64,000 nt of DNA from Blautia sp900556555 (GCA_964250615.1 CAXUGM010000005.1), one strand, 5' to 3'; positions 1-7,807 are shown, numbered from the stretch's first letter. Numbers and translations: made by a program. Notes: a model not told the origin generated them from the sequence alone.

Positions 1-302
1 TTGACCCCCTGCACATCGCAGGCTTTCATTCCGAATACAACAAAATTCTGCTCTTTTAAGGCTTCCGGCTCGATGGTGATTTTTTTGCCATCTCTTACAC
101 AGGTATAAAGGTTTTCACTTTGGGGAAAGAAGGCATCTTTCGGTGATTTCACTGTTTTTAAGGTTTCAAGAGAAACCTCTGCCTCTTCACTCCAGGCTGC
201 AAAATTCACCTGTCCCCCGGCTTTTACCGGCAAATATAATTCTTGTTCTGCGGCAATGGTACGGAATAATGCCGGCAGATTTTCTGCTTTTATTTTAAAC
301 AT
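1..302 (-). CDS. FrhB-like/sulfhydrogenase-beta-type Fe-S electron-transfer protein, partial (FlxB-like)
   Basis: Only the N-terminal hundred residues are in the window; the reading frame runs off the left edge. It starts MFKIKAENLPALF at an ATG three bases after the stop of the preceding gene. The visible part carries a GMKACDVQGV stretch, which resembles the GxxPCDxxAL signature of sulfhydrogenase-beta, AsrA and FrhB-type subunits that hand electrons between flavin or NAD modules and Fe-S partners. The expected C-terminal ferredoxin motifs would lie outside the window. Its place at the end of an ldh-hdrBCA-mvhD-type operon suggests it is one of the Flx-like subunits that connect an NADH-oxidising flavoprotein to HdrABC. 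The family is fairly clear; the exact subunit name is inference, and a FlxA-type NAD/FAD subunit should follow outside the window. Confidence 0.7.
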   Translation of the reverse strand, partial: MFKIKAENLPALFRTIAAEQELYLPVKAGGQVNFAAWSEEAEVSLETLKTVKSPKDAFFPQSENLYTCVRDGKKITIEPEALKEQNFVVFGMKACDVQGV

Positions 303-305
303 ACA

Positions 306-1280
306 TTATCCCCTTTCTGCCGCTGCACCTGGCTCAATATCATCAAAGGTGAAATCCGTAAGAGGTCCTTTTGACTCGCAGTCTTCCCCTGCCTGATACT
401 CACCATAAAATTCGTTAATATCTTTGATAAACTTGCGGTTAAACAGATGAAGCGGAATCCCCTGAGGACAGACTCTGCTGCATTCACCGCAGTCTGTACA
501 TCTTCCTGCCACATGGAAAGCACGGATGATATGAAACATTTTTTCTTCAAAGGAATCCACATTTGCTTTCTGGGCACTGTCGAATTTGTTGCTGTCAAAC
601 ACACACTTCCGGCAGCTGCATGCAGGACACACGTTCCGGCAGGCATTGCAGCGGATACATTTGCTTAATTCTTTCTGGAAAAAAGCAAATTTTTCTTCCG
701 GGCTCATGGCTTCAATCTTTTCTACCTCTGCGAAACGTTCTGCATCTTTCGTATCTTTTGACTCACCAATCAGCTCGTCATAGATTTTATGTTCTTTTCC
801 TTTACAGACATGACATCTTTCCAGCATAGCATCCTGATAAGCACAGCTCTTCTCTCCGTAAAGAGTCTGAATCGTGAGCATGCTTGCATCATCTTCCATC
901 TCTGCTCCGGAAATCTGCTCAATTCCTTTAATTCCCTGCTGACGGATTTTTTCGATATCAAGTTTTCCTTTACATCCCACACCGATGATATAGGCTTTTT
1001 CCCGGTCTATGCGGTGCTCTTTCAATAATTGATTAAAGCTGTATGTATCGCAAGGCTTCAGGCATACCAGAGTTTTTCCTTCCATTTTGGAAGCCTCGAT
1101 CATGTATTTGCTCAAATTTGCCCCGCAGAATCCATTGTACACGAAATCCTTCAGAGACTCTTCTGTTTCAAAGTAAGCCGGTTCTGGATTATAAGGCAAG
1201 TCTCCTGCTTTCCATCCAAGAACACGGGCTACGGTCTTGTCAGCCAGCAATTCTTTTGCACGGTTCACTAATTCCTGCAT
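306..1280 (-). CDS. FrhB-like 4Fe-4S dicluster electron-transfer protein (FlxC-like)
   Basis: A 324-residue cytoplasmic Fe-S protein. The N-terminal two thirds resemble the FrhB/FdhB module (VCLKPCDTYSF near residue 72, GVGCKGKLDIEKI near 100). The C-terminal third has two ferredoxin-type clusters: CxxCxxCxxxC in CIRCNACRNVCP, followed by a second cysteine group CSCRKC and then CTDCGECSRVCPQG. No catalytic site for an organic substrate is visible, so electron transfer is the likely role. The ATG follows GGAGGATTTAAG and overlaps the end of the MvhD-like gene by 13 bases, which indicates translational coupling. The next gene starts three bases after its stop. By position it matches the extra Fe-S subunits of FlxABCD-HdrABC clusters; homology to true F420 hydrogenase beta is only at domain level. 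Confidence 0.75.
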   Translation of the reverse strand: MQELVNRAKELLADKTVARVLGWKAGDLPYNPEPAYFETEESLKDFVYNGFCGANLSKYMIEASKMEGKTLVCLKPCDTYSFNQLLKEHRIDREKAYIIGVGCKGKLDIEKIRQQGIKGIEQISGAEMEDDASMLTIQTLYGEKSCAYQDAMLERCHVCKGKEHKIYDELIGESKDTKDAERFAEVEKIEAMSPEEKFAFFQKELSKCIRCNACRNVCPACSCRKCVFDSNKFDSAQKANVDSFEEKMFHIIRAFHVAGRCTDCGECSRVCPQGIPLHLFNRKFIKDINEFYGEYQAGEDCESKGPLTDFTFDDIEPGAAAERG

Positions 1281-1711
1281 CTTAAATCCTCCAATCTTAC
1301 ATTTCTTCCCAGAGAGTGAATTTTTTCCACAAATTCATTCATGGTCTGGGAGAATTTTACACCTTCTGCAGCAGAAACCCATTCTACTCTGGTTCTGCCA
1401 TTTTCCACACCGATATAGTCCAGCATGGAAAACAGAAGTGCCATTCTTCTTCTGGCATAATAATTTCCTGTGCTGTAATGACAATCTCCTGGGTGACAGC
1501 CGCACATGATCACACCGTCTGCTCCTTTTTCAAAGGCTCTCAAAATAAACATAGGATTCACACGGCAGGAGCAGGGAACACGGATGATCTTTACATCAGC
1601 CGGATAGGAAAGACGGCTGCTTCCTGCAAGATCCGCTCCTGCATAGCTGCACCAGTTACAGCAGAACGCTACAATTTTCGGTTTGAATTCTTCCTTATTT
1701 TCTATCGGCAT
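1268..1711 (-). CDS. MvhD/FlxD-like [2Fe-2S] hydrogenase/Hdr delta subunit
   Basis: A protein of about 147 residues starting MPIENKEEFKPKIVAFCCNW. It has the cysteine pattern of the MvhD/FlpD family: FCCNWCSYAGAD near residue 17, VPCSCRVNP near 46 and CGCHPGDCHY near 70, which bind a [2Fe-2S] cluster. In methanogens MvhD passes electrons from hydrogenase to HdrA; in bacterial Flx-Hdr clusters FlxD does this from a NADH-oxidising module. The open frame extends further upstream, but this ATG has GGAGG ten bases before it and overlaps the end of hdrA by ten bases. It sits directly between hdrA and the FrhB-like genes, as expected for the protein that docks the donor module onto HdrA. Confidence 0.85.
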   Translation of the reverse strand: MPIENKEEFKPKIVAFCCNWCSYAGADLAGSSRLSYPADVKIIRVPCSCRVNPMFILRAFEKGADGVIMCGCHPGDCHYSTGNYYARRRMALLFSMLDYIGVENGRTRVEWVSAAEGVKFSQTMNEFVEKIHSLGRNVRLEDLRCRN

Positions 1712-3690
1712 ATTGCATCTACCTCCGCTAAAATCTGTCTGTTTGAGAAGCCCTGAAGATCCATTGCACCGGATGGACAGGTAACTGTACATGCACCGCA
1801 GCCCTGGCAAAGTGCTGTATTGACCACTGCAATTCTTCTGGTTTCACGGATACCGTGATCGTTTACTTCTTTTTCCTCATAAGAAATCGCACCATATGGA
1901 CAGACATTTGCACATGCAGAACAACCGTTGCAGAGAAGTTCATCTGATTTTGCTGTACATGGATTGGTCATCAGCTTATCCTTTGCAAGAAGCCCGATGG
2001 CCTTCACAGCTGCCGCACCTGCCTGTGCCACGGTCTCCGGAATATCCTTTGGTCCCTGGCATACGCCTGAGAGGAAAATGCCGGCTGTTGGTGATTCCAC
2101 TGGGCGGAGTTTTGCATGAGCTTCCGTAAGGAAATTATTGGTATCAATGCTCGCTGTGAGCATGGTTGCAATCTTACGCACATCTGGATTTGGTTCAATG
2201 GCAGTTGCCAGCACCACCATATCTGCTTCTTTCAGAATCTGCTTATTATCCAGAAGATCTGAGCCCTGTACCAGCAGCTTTCCGTTTGGCTGCGGGATTA
2301 CCTTGCCTACCTGGCCTTTGATATAATTGACTCCGTACTGCTCCACTGCCCGCCTGTAAAATTCATCAAAATTTTTACCAGGTGTACGCACATCAATGTA
2401 GAATACCGTTACATTCACATCCGGATATTTATCACGGATCAGCATGGCATGTTTTGCAGTGTACATACAGCAGATTTTGGAACAATATGGCTTTCCTCTG
2501 TCGTCTGCACAACGGCTTCCCACGCATTGGATAAAGACCATTTCCTTCGGTGCTTTTCCGTCAGAGAGACGCTCCAAATGGCCTTTTGTTGGGCCTGCCG
2601 CATTCATGATACGCTCCAGTTCCAGAGATGTGATCACGTCTTTGCTCTGGTTGTATGCATATTCATCATACTGATCCAGCTTGATGGTATCAAAACCGGT
2701 TGCAACTACAATGGCTCCGTAATTTCTGGTGATAATTTCATCCTTCTGGGTATAATCAATGGCTCCTGCCTGACATACTTTAGAACAAATGCCGCATTTC
2801 CCGGTTTTGAATTTAATGCAATTCTCACGGTCAATCACCGGCACATTTGGGATTGCCTGGGCAAATGGTGTATAGATAGCAGTTCTGTTGCTGAGTCCTC
2901 TGTTAAATTCACTTGGAATCTTCTTGGAAGGACATTTTTCCTGGCAAAGACCGCAGCCTGTACATTTATCAATGTCTACACTTCTTGCTTTTTTCTTAAT
3001 ATCTACTGAGAAATTCCCCACAAAACCGCTGACTTTTTCCACTTCGCTGTATGTATAAATCGTGATTTTTTCGTGGGAAGCTGCTTCCACCATCTTAGGA
3101 GTGAGAATACAGGCAGAACAGTCTAAGGTAGGAAATGTCTTGTCAAGCTGTGACATTCTTCCACCAATGCTTGGTGTTTTTTCCACAATATCTACTTCAT
3201 ATCCTGCATCTGCAATATCAAGAGCTGTCTGGATTCCTGCGATACCTCCGCCAATGATCAGCGCCCTCTTGGTCACACGGCTCTCTCCCGGTTTCAGCGG
3301 GCTGTTCAGATGTACCTTGGCAATAGCTGCTCTTGCAAGGATAACCGCCTTTTCTGTAGCCTCTTCCATATCCTTATGAATCCAGGAGCAGTGCTCACGG
3401 ATGTTGGCGATTTCCACCATATAAGGGTTCAGCCCTGCACGTTCCGCTGCTTTTCTAAAGGTAGCCTCATGCATACGGGGAGAACAGGAACACACTACGA
3501 TTCCTGTTAAATTTTTTTCTTTGATGGCTTCCTGGATTTTCGCCTGCCCTGCCTCAGAACACATATACTGATAATCTTCTGCATGGACAACTCCAGGTTC
3601 TTTTGCAGCCATTTCTACTACTTTTTTCACATCTACCGTAGCGGCAATATTACTTCCGCAGTGGCAGACAAACACACCGATTCTCTGCAC
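1702..3690 (-). CDS. hdrA: HdrA-like flavin-binding subunit of heterodisulfide reductase-type complex
   Basis: 662 residues, the normal size for HdrA, which in known Hdr complexes carries the FAD where electron bifurcation takes place. Visible elements in order are an N-terminal CHCGSNI region, a Rossmann FAD motif GGGIAG near residue 148, the HdrA hallmark CSACILTPKM near 192, a ferredoxin group CTGCGLCQEKCP with further cysteines in CGICSKVC, and two C-terminal [4Fe-4S] motifs (CNGCSACANVCP and CQGCGACTVTCP). The start is GTG, six bases before the end of the preceding gene, with AGGAGG eight bases ahead. No selenocysteine codon or fused domain was noticed. Hdr subunits are best known in methanogens; here, without methanogenesis genes in view, a bacterial Flx-Hdr role with an unknown disulfide or other acceptor is inferred. 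Confidence 0.9.
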   Translation of the reverse strand: MQRIGVFVCHCGSNIAATVDVKKVVEMAAKEPGVVHAEDYQYMCSEAGQAKIQEAIKEKNLTGIVVCSCSPRMHEATFRKAAERAGLNPYMVEIANIREHCSWIHKDMEEATEKAVILARAAIAKVHLNSPLKPGESRVTKRALIIGGGIAGIQTALDIADAGYEVDIVEKTPSIGGRMSQLDKTFPTLDCSACILTPKMVEAASHEKITIYTYSEVEKVSGFVGNFSVDIKKKARSVDIDKCTGCGLCQEKCPSKKIPSEFNRGLSNRTAIYTPFAQAIPNVPVIDRENCIKFKTGKCGICSKVCQAGAIDYTQKDEIITRNYGAIVVATGFDTIKLDQYDEYAYNQSKDVITSLELERIMNAAGPTKGHLERLSDGKAPKEMVFIQCVGSRCADDRGKPYCSKICCMYTAKHAMLIRDKYPDVNVTVFYIDVRTPGKNFDEFYRRAVEQYGVNYIKGQVGKVIPQPNGKLLVQGSDLLDNKQILKEADMVVLATAIEPNPDVRKIATMLTASIDTNNFLTEAHAKLRPVESPTAGIFLSGVCQGPKDIPETVAQAGAAAVKAIGLLAKDKLMTNPCTAKSDELLCNGCSACANVCPYGAISYEEKEVNDHGIRETRRIAVVNTALCQGCGACTVTCPSGAMDLQGFSNRQILAEVDAICR

Positions 3691-3695
3691 TTTGC

Positions 3696-4094
3696 TTACC
3701 TCCTGTATCTTCTGAATGCACTTACCAGTAACTGCTGAGGAAGCTCCGGATCAAGAAGTTCCGGGATTTCATCAGGTGAGAGATAATCCCCGCCTTTTTT
3801 ACGGACCACAAGCTGTCTGGCAGCATCAATGATTTTTCCTGGTTTTACATCTCTTGGACACCGCTCCACACATGCAAAACAAGAGAGGCATTTCCAGAGA
3901 GATTTGGAATTTACAAGTGCTTCTATATCTTCGTTGACAACATAAGATACAAACTGATGGGGTTTGATATCCATTTCAGCAAAAGAAGGACAGGTTGCAG
4001 AACATTTTCCACATTTCATGCATTTTAAAGGATTGGTTCCGGAAATTTCTCTGATGCGTTCTGCCGCATCTTTTCCGCTCATATATCGCTCCAT
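3696..4094 (-). CDS. hdrC: HdrC-like 4Fe-4S subunit
   Basis: 132 residues with two complete [4Fe-4S] motifs, CMKCGKCSATCP at residues 25-36 and CLSCFACVERCP near 69-80, and short helical flanks. This is the size and layout of soluble HdrC, which carries electrons from HdrA to the catalytic HdrB. The ATG has GGAGG eight bases upstream and lies two bases after the hdrB stop. There is no cytochrome or membrane subunit next to it, so a cytoplasmic HdrABC-type complex is meant rather than membrane-bound HdrDE. Confidence 0.88.
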   Translation of the reverse strand: MERYMSGKDAAERIREISGTNPLKCMKCGKCSATCPSFAEMDIKPHQFVSYVVNEDIEALVNSKSLWKCLSCFACVERCPRDVKPGKIIDAARQLVVRKKGGDYLSPDEIPELLDPELPQQLLVSAFRRYRR

Positions 4095-4096
4095 GT

Positions 4097-4894
4097 TCAG
4101 TCCTCCTCCTTTTTCTCTTTCACACCAAGGGCTTCTGCCAGAAGCTCTGTAAAATAATAGACCGGAACGCTGTCTGTTCCATTTTTACACAAATTATATT
4201 TACACAATGGACAGGCTGTGATCAGCATATCTGCACCAAATCCTGATGCACTGTCCATGATCTTTTCACACATATTCTGTGCCATCTCTTTTTCTTTCAG
4301 AGAAATATATCCACCGCAGCATTCATTCCGGTACGGATAGATCACAGGTTCTGCACCTAATGCACGGATAAAATCTTCCATAATGGCTGGGTTTTCCGGA
4401 TTATCGAAAGCCATGATTTTTCCAGGTCTTAACAGCAGGCAGCCATAATAAGCACCTATTTTCTTCCCGGTAAGAGGATGAACCACCTTTTCTTTTACCT
4501 TGTCAAATCCAACTCGATCTCTTAACACCTCTAAGTAATGAAGAACTGTGGTTTCTCCCGCATAGGGTTCTTCCAGCTTCATATAGTTATTAGCTTTTGT
4601 ACGGATATCCTCTACGTTCTTCATATCATCGTTGACACGTTTGATCACATGATGACAGGCAGAACAGATGGTCACAAGATCCTGTTTTTTTTCTTTGGCA
4701 GCATTTAAGGTACGGATGGAGGAAAGCTTTGTTGCAATCTCATCGGTTCCCAGAGGATATACCCCTCCGCAGCACTGCCAGTCTTCTACTTCTTCCAGTT
4801 CAAACCCCAGTACCTTGGCACTCTCCCTTGCATACTTGTCCAGTTCCCTGGCTTTTGTCCTGAGGGTACAGCCCGGATAATAACTGTATTTCAT
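4097..4894 (-). CDS. hdrB: HdrB-like catalytic subunit with two CCG (noncubane Fe-S) domains
   Basis: 265 residues with both CCG motifs intact: Cys9, Cys41-Cys42, Cys77-x-x-Cys80, and Cys152, Cys192-Cys193, Cys228-x-x-Cys231. In structurally known HdrB this spacing binds two noncubane [4Fe-4S] clusters that cleave a disulfide. Keeping all ten cysteines argues for an active disulfide reductase or a related two-electron site, not a decayed homologue. The true substrate is unknown: bacterial Flx-Hdr complexes have been linked to DsrC, and no DsrC gene is in this window. It begins 16 bases after ldh, in the same direction, so co-transcription with lactate dehydrogenase is likely. Confidence 0.88.
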   Translation of the reverse strand: MKYSYYPGCTLRTKARELDKYARESAKVLGFELEEVEDWQCCGGVYPLGTDEIATKLSSIRTLNAAKEKKQDLVTICSACHHVIKRVNDDMKNVEDIRTKANNYMKLEEPYAGETTVLHYLEVLRDRVGFDKVKEKVVHPLTGKKIGAYYGCLLLRPGKIMAFDNPENPAIMEDFIRALGAEPVIYPYRNECCGGYISLKEKEMAQNMCEKIMDSASGFGADMLITACPLCKYNLCKNGTDSVPVYYFTELLAEALGVKEKKEED

Positions 4895-4910
4895 TTTTCT
4901 GTTATCCTTT

Positions 4911-5861
4911 CTAATTCAAATCAATCTGTGCTATGACTGCCTTCAATGCATCTGCACTCTTTTTCAGAAGCTCTATTTCTGCTTTATTCATCCGCATAGG
5001 CACTTTTCCCTGTACCCCGTTTGGACCTACCAAAGTAAGTGTACTAAAGCATACATCTTCGATTCCGTATTCCCCATGCATCATGGAAGATACTGTTGTA
5101 ATGGAATCGGAAGCAGACAAAAGGATGTTACAGAGTTTACATACTGCCTTGGACACTGCATAGAAGGTGGCACCTTTTTTTGCAATGATTTTTCCGCCGG
5201 ATTTCTGGACATATTCCAACATCTTATCTTTGTCAAGCTCTTCCACATCTTTTCCCAGCGATTTTGCTAACTGGTAATATTCATCCACACTGACACCGGA
5301 AATATAAGCACCTGTCCACGGAATAAAGGAGCTATCCCCATGCTCACCAAATACATAAGCATGAATATTTTTCTGAGCAACCTTAAAATGTTCTGAAAGT
5401 CCGCAGCGAAGACGGGCAGAGTCAAGAATGGTACCGGAACCAATAATCTGATTTTCTGGAAGTCCTGAAATCTTTGTAAATACATAGGTCATAACATCTA
5501 CCGGATTGCTTACGATGATGTAGAGTGCTTTTGGAGCTGCTTTTACAATCTGAGGCGTAATGGATTTTAAAATATTAACATTGGTCTGTGCCAGTTCGAT
5601 GCGGGTCTGTCCCGGCTTACGGGCAATTCCTGAAGTAATGATAACAATATCAGAATCCTTTGCATCTTCATAATTTCCTGCAATAATGGAAATCGGATCG
5701 CGGAAACAAGTTCCCTGGGCAATGTCAAGAACTTCTCCCTCCACTTTTTCTTCGTTGATATCAATCAAAACAATTTCAGAAGCAATCTCTTCATTTGACA
5801 GGGTATATGCAATGGTAGCTCCCACACTGCCTGCACCGATAATAGTAATTTTACTGCTCAT
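4911..5861 (-). CDS. ldh: L-lactate dehydrogenase (NAD-dependent)
   Basis: 316 residues from an ATG with AAAGGAG eight bases ahead; an earlier in-frame ATG lacks a site. The Rossmann motif GAGSVG is at residues 9-14, and NAD preference is supported by Asp34 in VLIDIN. The substrate loop reads RKPGQTR: Gln85 at the discriminating position marks lactate rather than malate dehydrogenase, which has Arg there. Catalytic His174 lies in GEHGDSS, with Asp147 and Arg150 in LDSARLR. It interconverts pyruvate plus NADH and L-lactate plus NAD. It is the first gene of the unit with hdrB, hdrC, hdrA and the Flx-like genes, behind a Rex-like operator, so it is probably induced when NADH/NAD is high. Sitting with an Hdr complex is unusual for an ldh. 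Confidence 0.95.
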   Translation of the reverse strand: MSSKITIIGAGSVGATIAYTLSNEEIASEIVLIDINEEKVEGEVLDIAQGTCFRDPISIIAGNYEDAKDSDIVIITSGIARKPGQTRIELAQTNVNILKSITPQIVKAAPKALYIIVSNPVDVMTYVFTKISGLPENQIIGSGTILDSARLRCGLSEHFKVAQKNIHAYVFGEHGDSSFIPWTGAYISGVSVDEYYQLAKSLGKDVEELDKDKMLEYVQKSGGKIIAKKGATFYAVSKAVCKLCNILLSASDSITTVSSMMHGEYGIEDVCFSTLTLVGPNGVQGKVPMRMNKAEIELLKKSADALKAVIAQIDLN

Positions 5862-6165
5862 AAGGTACTCCTTTCTTTTTCCTTCCAAATCCAGTATGGA
5901 ATTGTTTATTTTTTAACAATGTAATTTAAAAAATATAACCGGTTTTGTCACAAAAATATTTGAAATTTGTGATATCATTTTGACTGCTAAGAAATCACTT
6001 ATAATTCTGTATCTTGTGACTTTTCCGATTTACTCTGTAACTATACCATATTGATAATATTTTAACAACACTATTTTGTATTTCTTATATCATTTTGTTA
6101 AGAATCACTGCGAATGTTTAAAATCTGCATATAATTTTGTGTATTTTTAAATACAAGAGGGCATA
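5862..6165. other. Intergenic region upstream of ldh
   Basis: About 300 bases, very AT-rich, without a convincing coding frame. It holds the Rex-like box and a perfect 7-bp inverted repeat TCACAAA/TTTGTGA (5948-5954 and 5966-5972) whose role I cannot assign. Several more TTGTTAA-like half sites lie further out (for example near 6110). I could not fix a single convincing promoter, although the ldh promoter must be here. Confidence 0.6.
5902..5919. promoter_or_regulatory. Candidate Rex operator upstream of ldh-hdr operon
   Basis: TTGTTTATTTTTTAACAA matches the clostridial Rex consensus TTGTTAA-N4-TTAACAA at 13 of 14 fixed positions. It lies 41 bases before the ldh start codon. Rex is a repressor that leaves DNA when NADH/NAD rises and is known to control ldh in Firmicutes. 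The match is seen directly; binding is inferred, and no rex gene is in the window. Confidence 0.75.
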
Positions 6166-6700
6166 TCAGACTTTCCCTACATATTTGTGTACGGTTGCTT
6201 TAATTGCTCCAGGTCCTTCCAGCATTTCCCGGAACATGTTTTCAATCTTCTCTCCCAGTCCTGTTGTGTAGATACCCACAAAGAAAATACGCTCATTGGA
6301 TAGGATTGGCTTCAACTGATCTTTGAAGGTTTCTGGTTTTCCTACCACAATATCTTTTAACTGCTCTGTGATTTCTTCATTCATTGGATCCGGAGCCAGT
6401 TCATATTTGTTTCCCTCATCATCTACTGCAAGCATATATCTAAGCCATCCGGCAATTCCAAGAGGGACGGCAGTCAGTCTGGATGCATCTCCATATTTTG
6501 CCACATATGCTTTGATAGTTTCGCCAAAACGGATTCCAACCATTTGGGAAACATCCACGTCTTGGTGTGATCTTGTCAATCATGGTCCATGGAAAGGCCA
6601 CTACGTTTTCATCACTTACATAGTCCACAAAGTCCTGCTCCACGAATCCTGCTTTTTCCCATGCTTCCTGTGCCTTGATTCCGTTTCTTGTTAATTTCAT
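6166..6700 (-). pseudogene. Mannitol dehydrogenase/fructuronate reductase family pseudogene
   Basis: Remnant of a family-3 long-chain polyol dehydrogenase (UxuB/MtlD2 type, normally about 500-540 residues). The 5' piece, with a good AGAAGGAAT ribosome site and start MKLTRNGIKAQEAWEKAGF, jumps at once to VAFPWTMIDKITP, a motif that lies near the middle of intact proteins, so about 200 residues are missing. The frame then shifts: the other frame carries the C-terminal part (VGIRFGETIKAYV, LTAVPLGIAGWLRYML, IKATVHKYVGK) to a normal stop at 6166. Another few dozen residues are missing at the junction. Such enzymes reduce fructuronate or fructose with NADH, so an inactive copy means the function is lost or supplied elsewhere. 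A sequencing error cannot explain the large internal deletions. Confidence 0.85.
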
Positions 6701-6928
6701 ATTCCTTCTTTTTATTTTCAGCTTTTACTTACGCTTATGTCTTAACTGTAAGTATACTATATAACTTGCAAAAAAATAATCCATTGACAAAAAATACCAT
6801 GCTCCATCCCACATTTCTGGATGGTTTTTCCCGACACTTTCCTTGTGACTGCCACATGACGTACTAGCACTACTACAAGTCTGCGGCTTCACTGTTTTAT
6901 ATCCAGAAATTTATCGGCTCTATCTAAG

Positions 6929-6988
6929 AAAAAAGACTGAACAAAAGCATTCTTTTACTTCATAAAACTGTCAATACTTTTGTTCAGT
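6929..6988 (-). terminator. Terminator overlapping the 3' end of the metal-sensor gene
   Basis: A perfect 12-bp inverted repeat (ACTGAACAAAAG at 6936-6947, its complement at 6977-6988) followed on the minus strand by CTTTTTTCTT. The upstream arm lies inside the last codons of the CsoR/RcnR-like gene, so the operon ends here. The 29-base loop is long for an intrinsic terminator. Confidence 0.6.
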
Positions 6989-7245
6989 TTTTCCAGGCCT
7001 TTTCCATCCTGCTTCTCTAATTCCTCCTCCAGACAGGTTTCTATATAATGCTTCAGCATCTCTTTTCCTGCTCCGTTAATGGCAGATTTCACTGCTGCCA
7101 GCTGAACCAGAACCTCACTACAATCCCGGCCTTCTTCTACCATGTTCCGCACAGTCTTCAAATGCCCTGTTGCCCGTGCAATCCGGTTCACCATTGCCTT
7201 GTCATACTGCTTATCCTCTTTAGCTGTAGACGTCTTCATCCGCAT
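6955..7245 (-). CDS. CsoR/RcnR/FrmR-family metal-sensing transcriptional repressor
   Basis: About 96 residues, all-helical DUF156 family. The signature RIARATGHLKTVRNMVEEG is followed by the ligand region: Cys in RDCSEVL, then His and Cys in LKHYIETCL, the spacing used by CsoR-type copper and RcnR-type nickel/cobalt sensors. Members are tetramers that release DNA on binding metal or reacting with electrophiles. I chose the ATG after GGAGTGAGG; a second ATG two codons later is also possible. The start lies inside the end of the DJ-1-like gene, so it is the last gene of a nickel/peptide ABC operon. It probably represses that operon when the transported metal is sufficient. Which metal it senses cannot be read from sequence alone. 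Confidence 0.85.
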   Translation of the reverse strand: MRMKTSTAKEDKQYDKAMVNRIARATGHLKTVRNMVEEGRDCSEVLVQLAAVKSAINGAGKEMLKHYIETCLEEELEKQDGKGLEKLNKSIDSFMK

Positions 7246-7807
7246 CCTCACTCCATTCATATCCAATGGCCTGTGCCGCTTTTTCAGCTTCTGCTATATC
7301 TAAAATATCAGAAATTGCCCAAAGTGCAGTATCCAGGCCTGTCATGGTGCTGCCACAGGAATACAGCTTTCCGTCAATCACAGTTTTTACCCCTTGGATT
7401 CTCTCGATTCCTGCTGTAAACATTCTGTTCCAGTTTGCATCCATAGGAAAATCTGCAATCCTTCTGTGATAAAGCATTCCCGTTTGTGCCAAAAGAGCAG
7501 AACCATTCCCGATCATCACACAGTAATCTGCATTCTCAGCCGCCTTCTTAATGATGTTAAGGCTTCTTTCATCCTTCCACAAAAGCCGTCTGGCACCTTT
7601 TCCTCCTGGAATCAGCAGGATTCCGTCGATTTCTTCCGGCACCAGAAAATCTGTCCATATCTTTAGTCCATGTACGCTGTTGATCAAGTCACCGGAAACG
7701 GAAAGATACCGCACATGAAAATGCTGGGGAAGCTTTCCAAAAAGTTCCACCGGGCCAAAAGCATCCATGGTTTCAAAATCATCAAATAATACTACATTTA
7801 CATTCAT
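7220..7807 (-). CDS. DJ-1/PfpI-family protein lacking the nucleophile cysteine
   Basis: 195 residues of the flavodoxin-like DJ-1/PfpI fold: MNVNVVLFDDFETMDAFGPVELF at the N-terminus, GILLIPGGKGAR near 62-73, and the nucleophile elbow near residue 100. In relatives the elbow reads VCTGSALLA; here it is IGNGSALLA, with Gly100 where the reactive cysteine should be. Without that cysteine neither a glyoxalase nor a protease-like activity is expected, so a binding or sensory role is more likely. It overlaps the ATP-binding protein gene before it by four bases (ATGA) and the metal-sensor gene after it, so all are translated as one unit. The link to metal transport is inferred only from this context. 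Confidence 0.8.
   Translation of the reverse strand: MNVNVVLFDDFETMDAFGPVELFGKLPQHFHVRYLSVSGDLINSVHGLKIWTDFLVPEEIDGILLIPGGKGARRLLWKDERSLNIIKKAAENADYCVMIGNGSALLAQTGMLYHRRIADFPMDANWNRMFTAGIERIQGVKTVIDGKLYSCGSTMTGLDTALWAISDILDIAEAEKAAQAIGYEWSEDADEDVYS

Noticed and set aside
1268..1810. Longer reading frame for the MvhD-like protein with 33 extra N-terminal residues
   Set aside because: The extra part overlaps hdrA and encodes its C-terminal ferredoxin in another frame; a good ribosome site stands before the shorter start.
5862..6165. Possible small gene or RNA between the pseudogene and ldh
   Set aside because: No start with ribosome site and reading frame, and no stable hairpin with T-run was seen.
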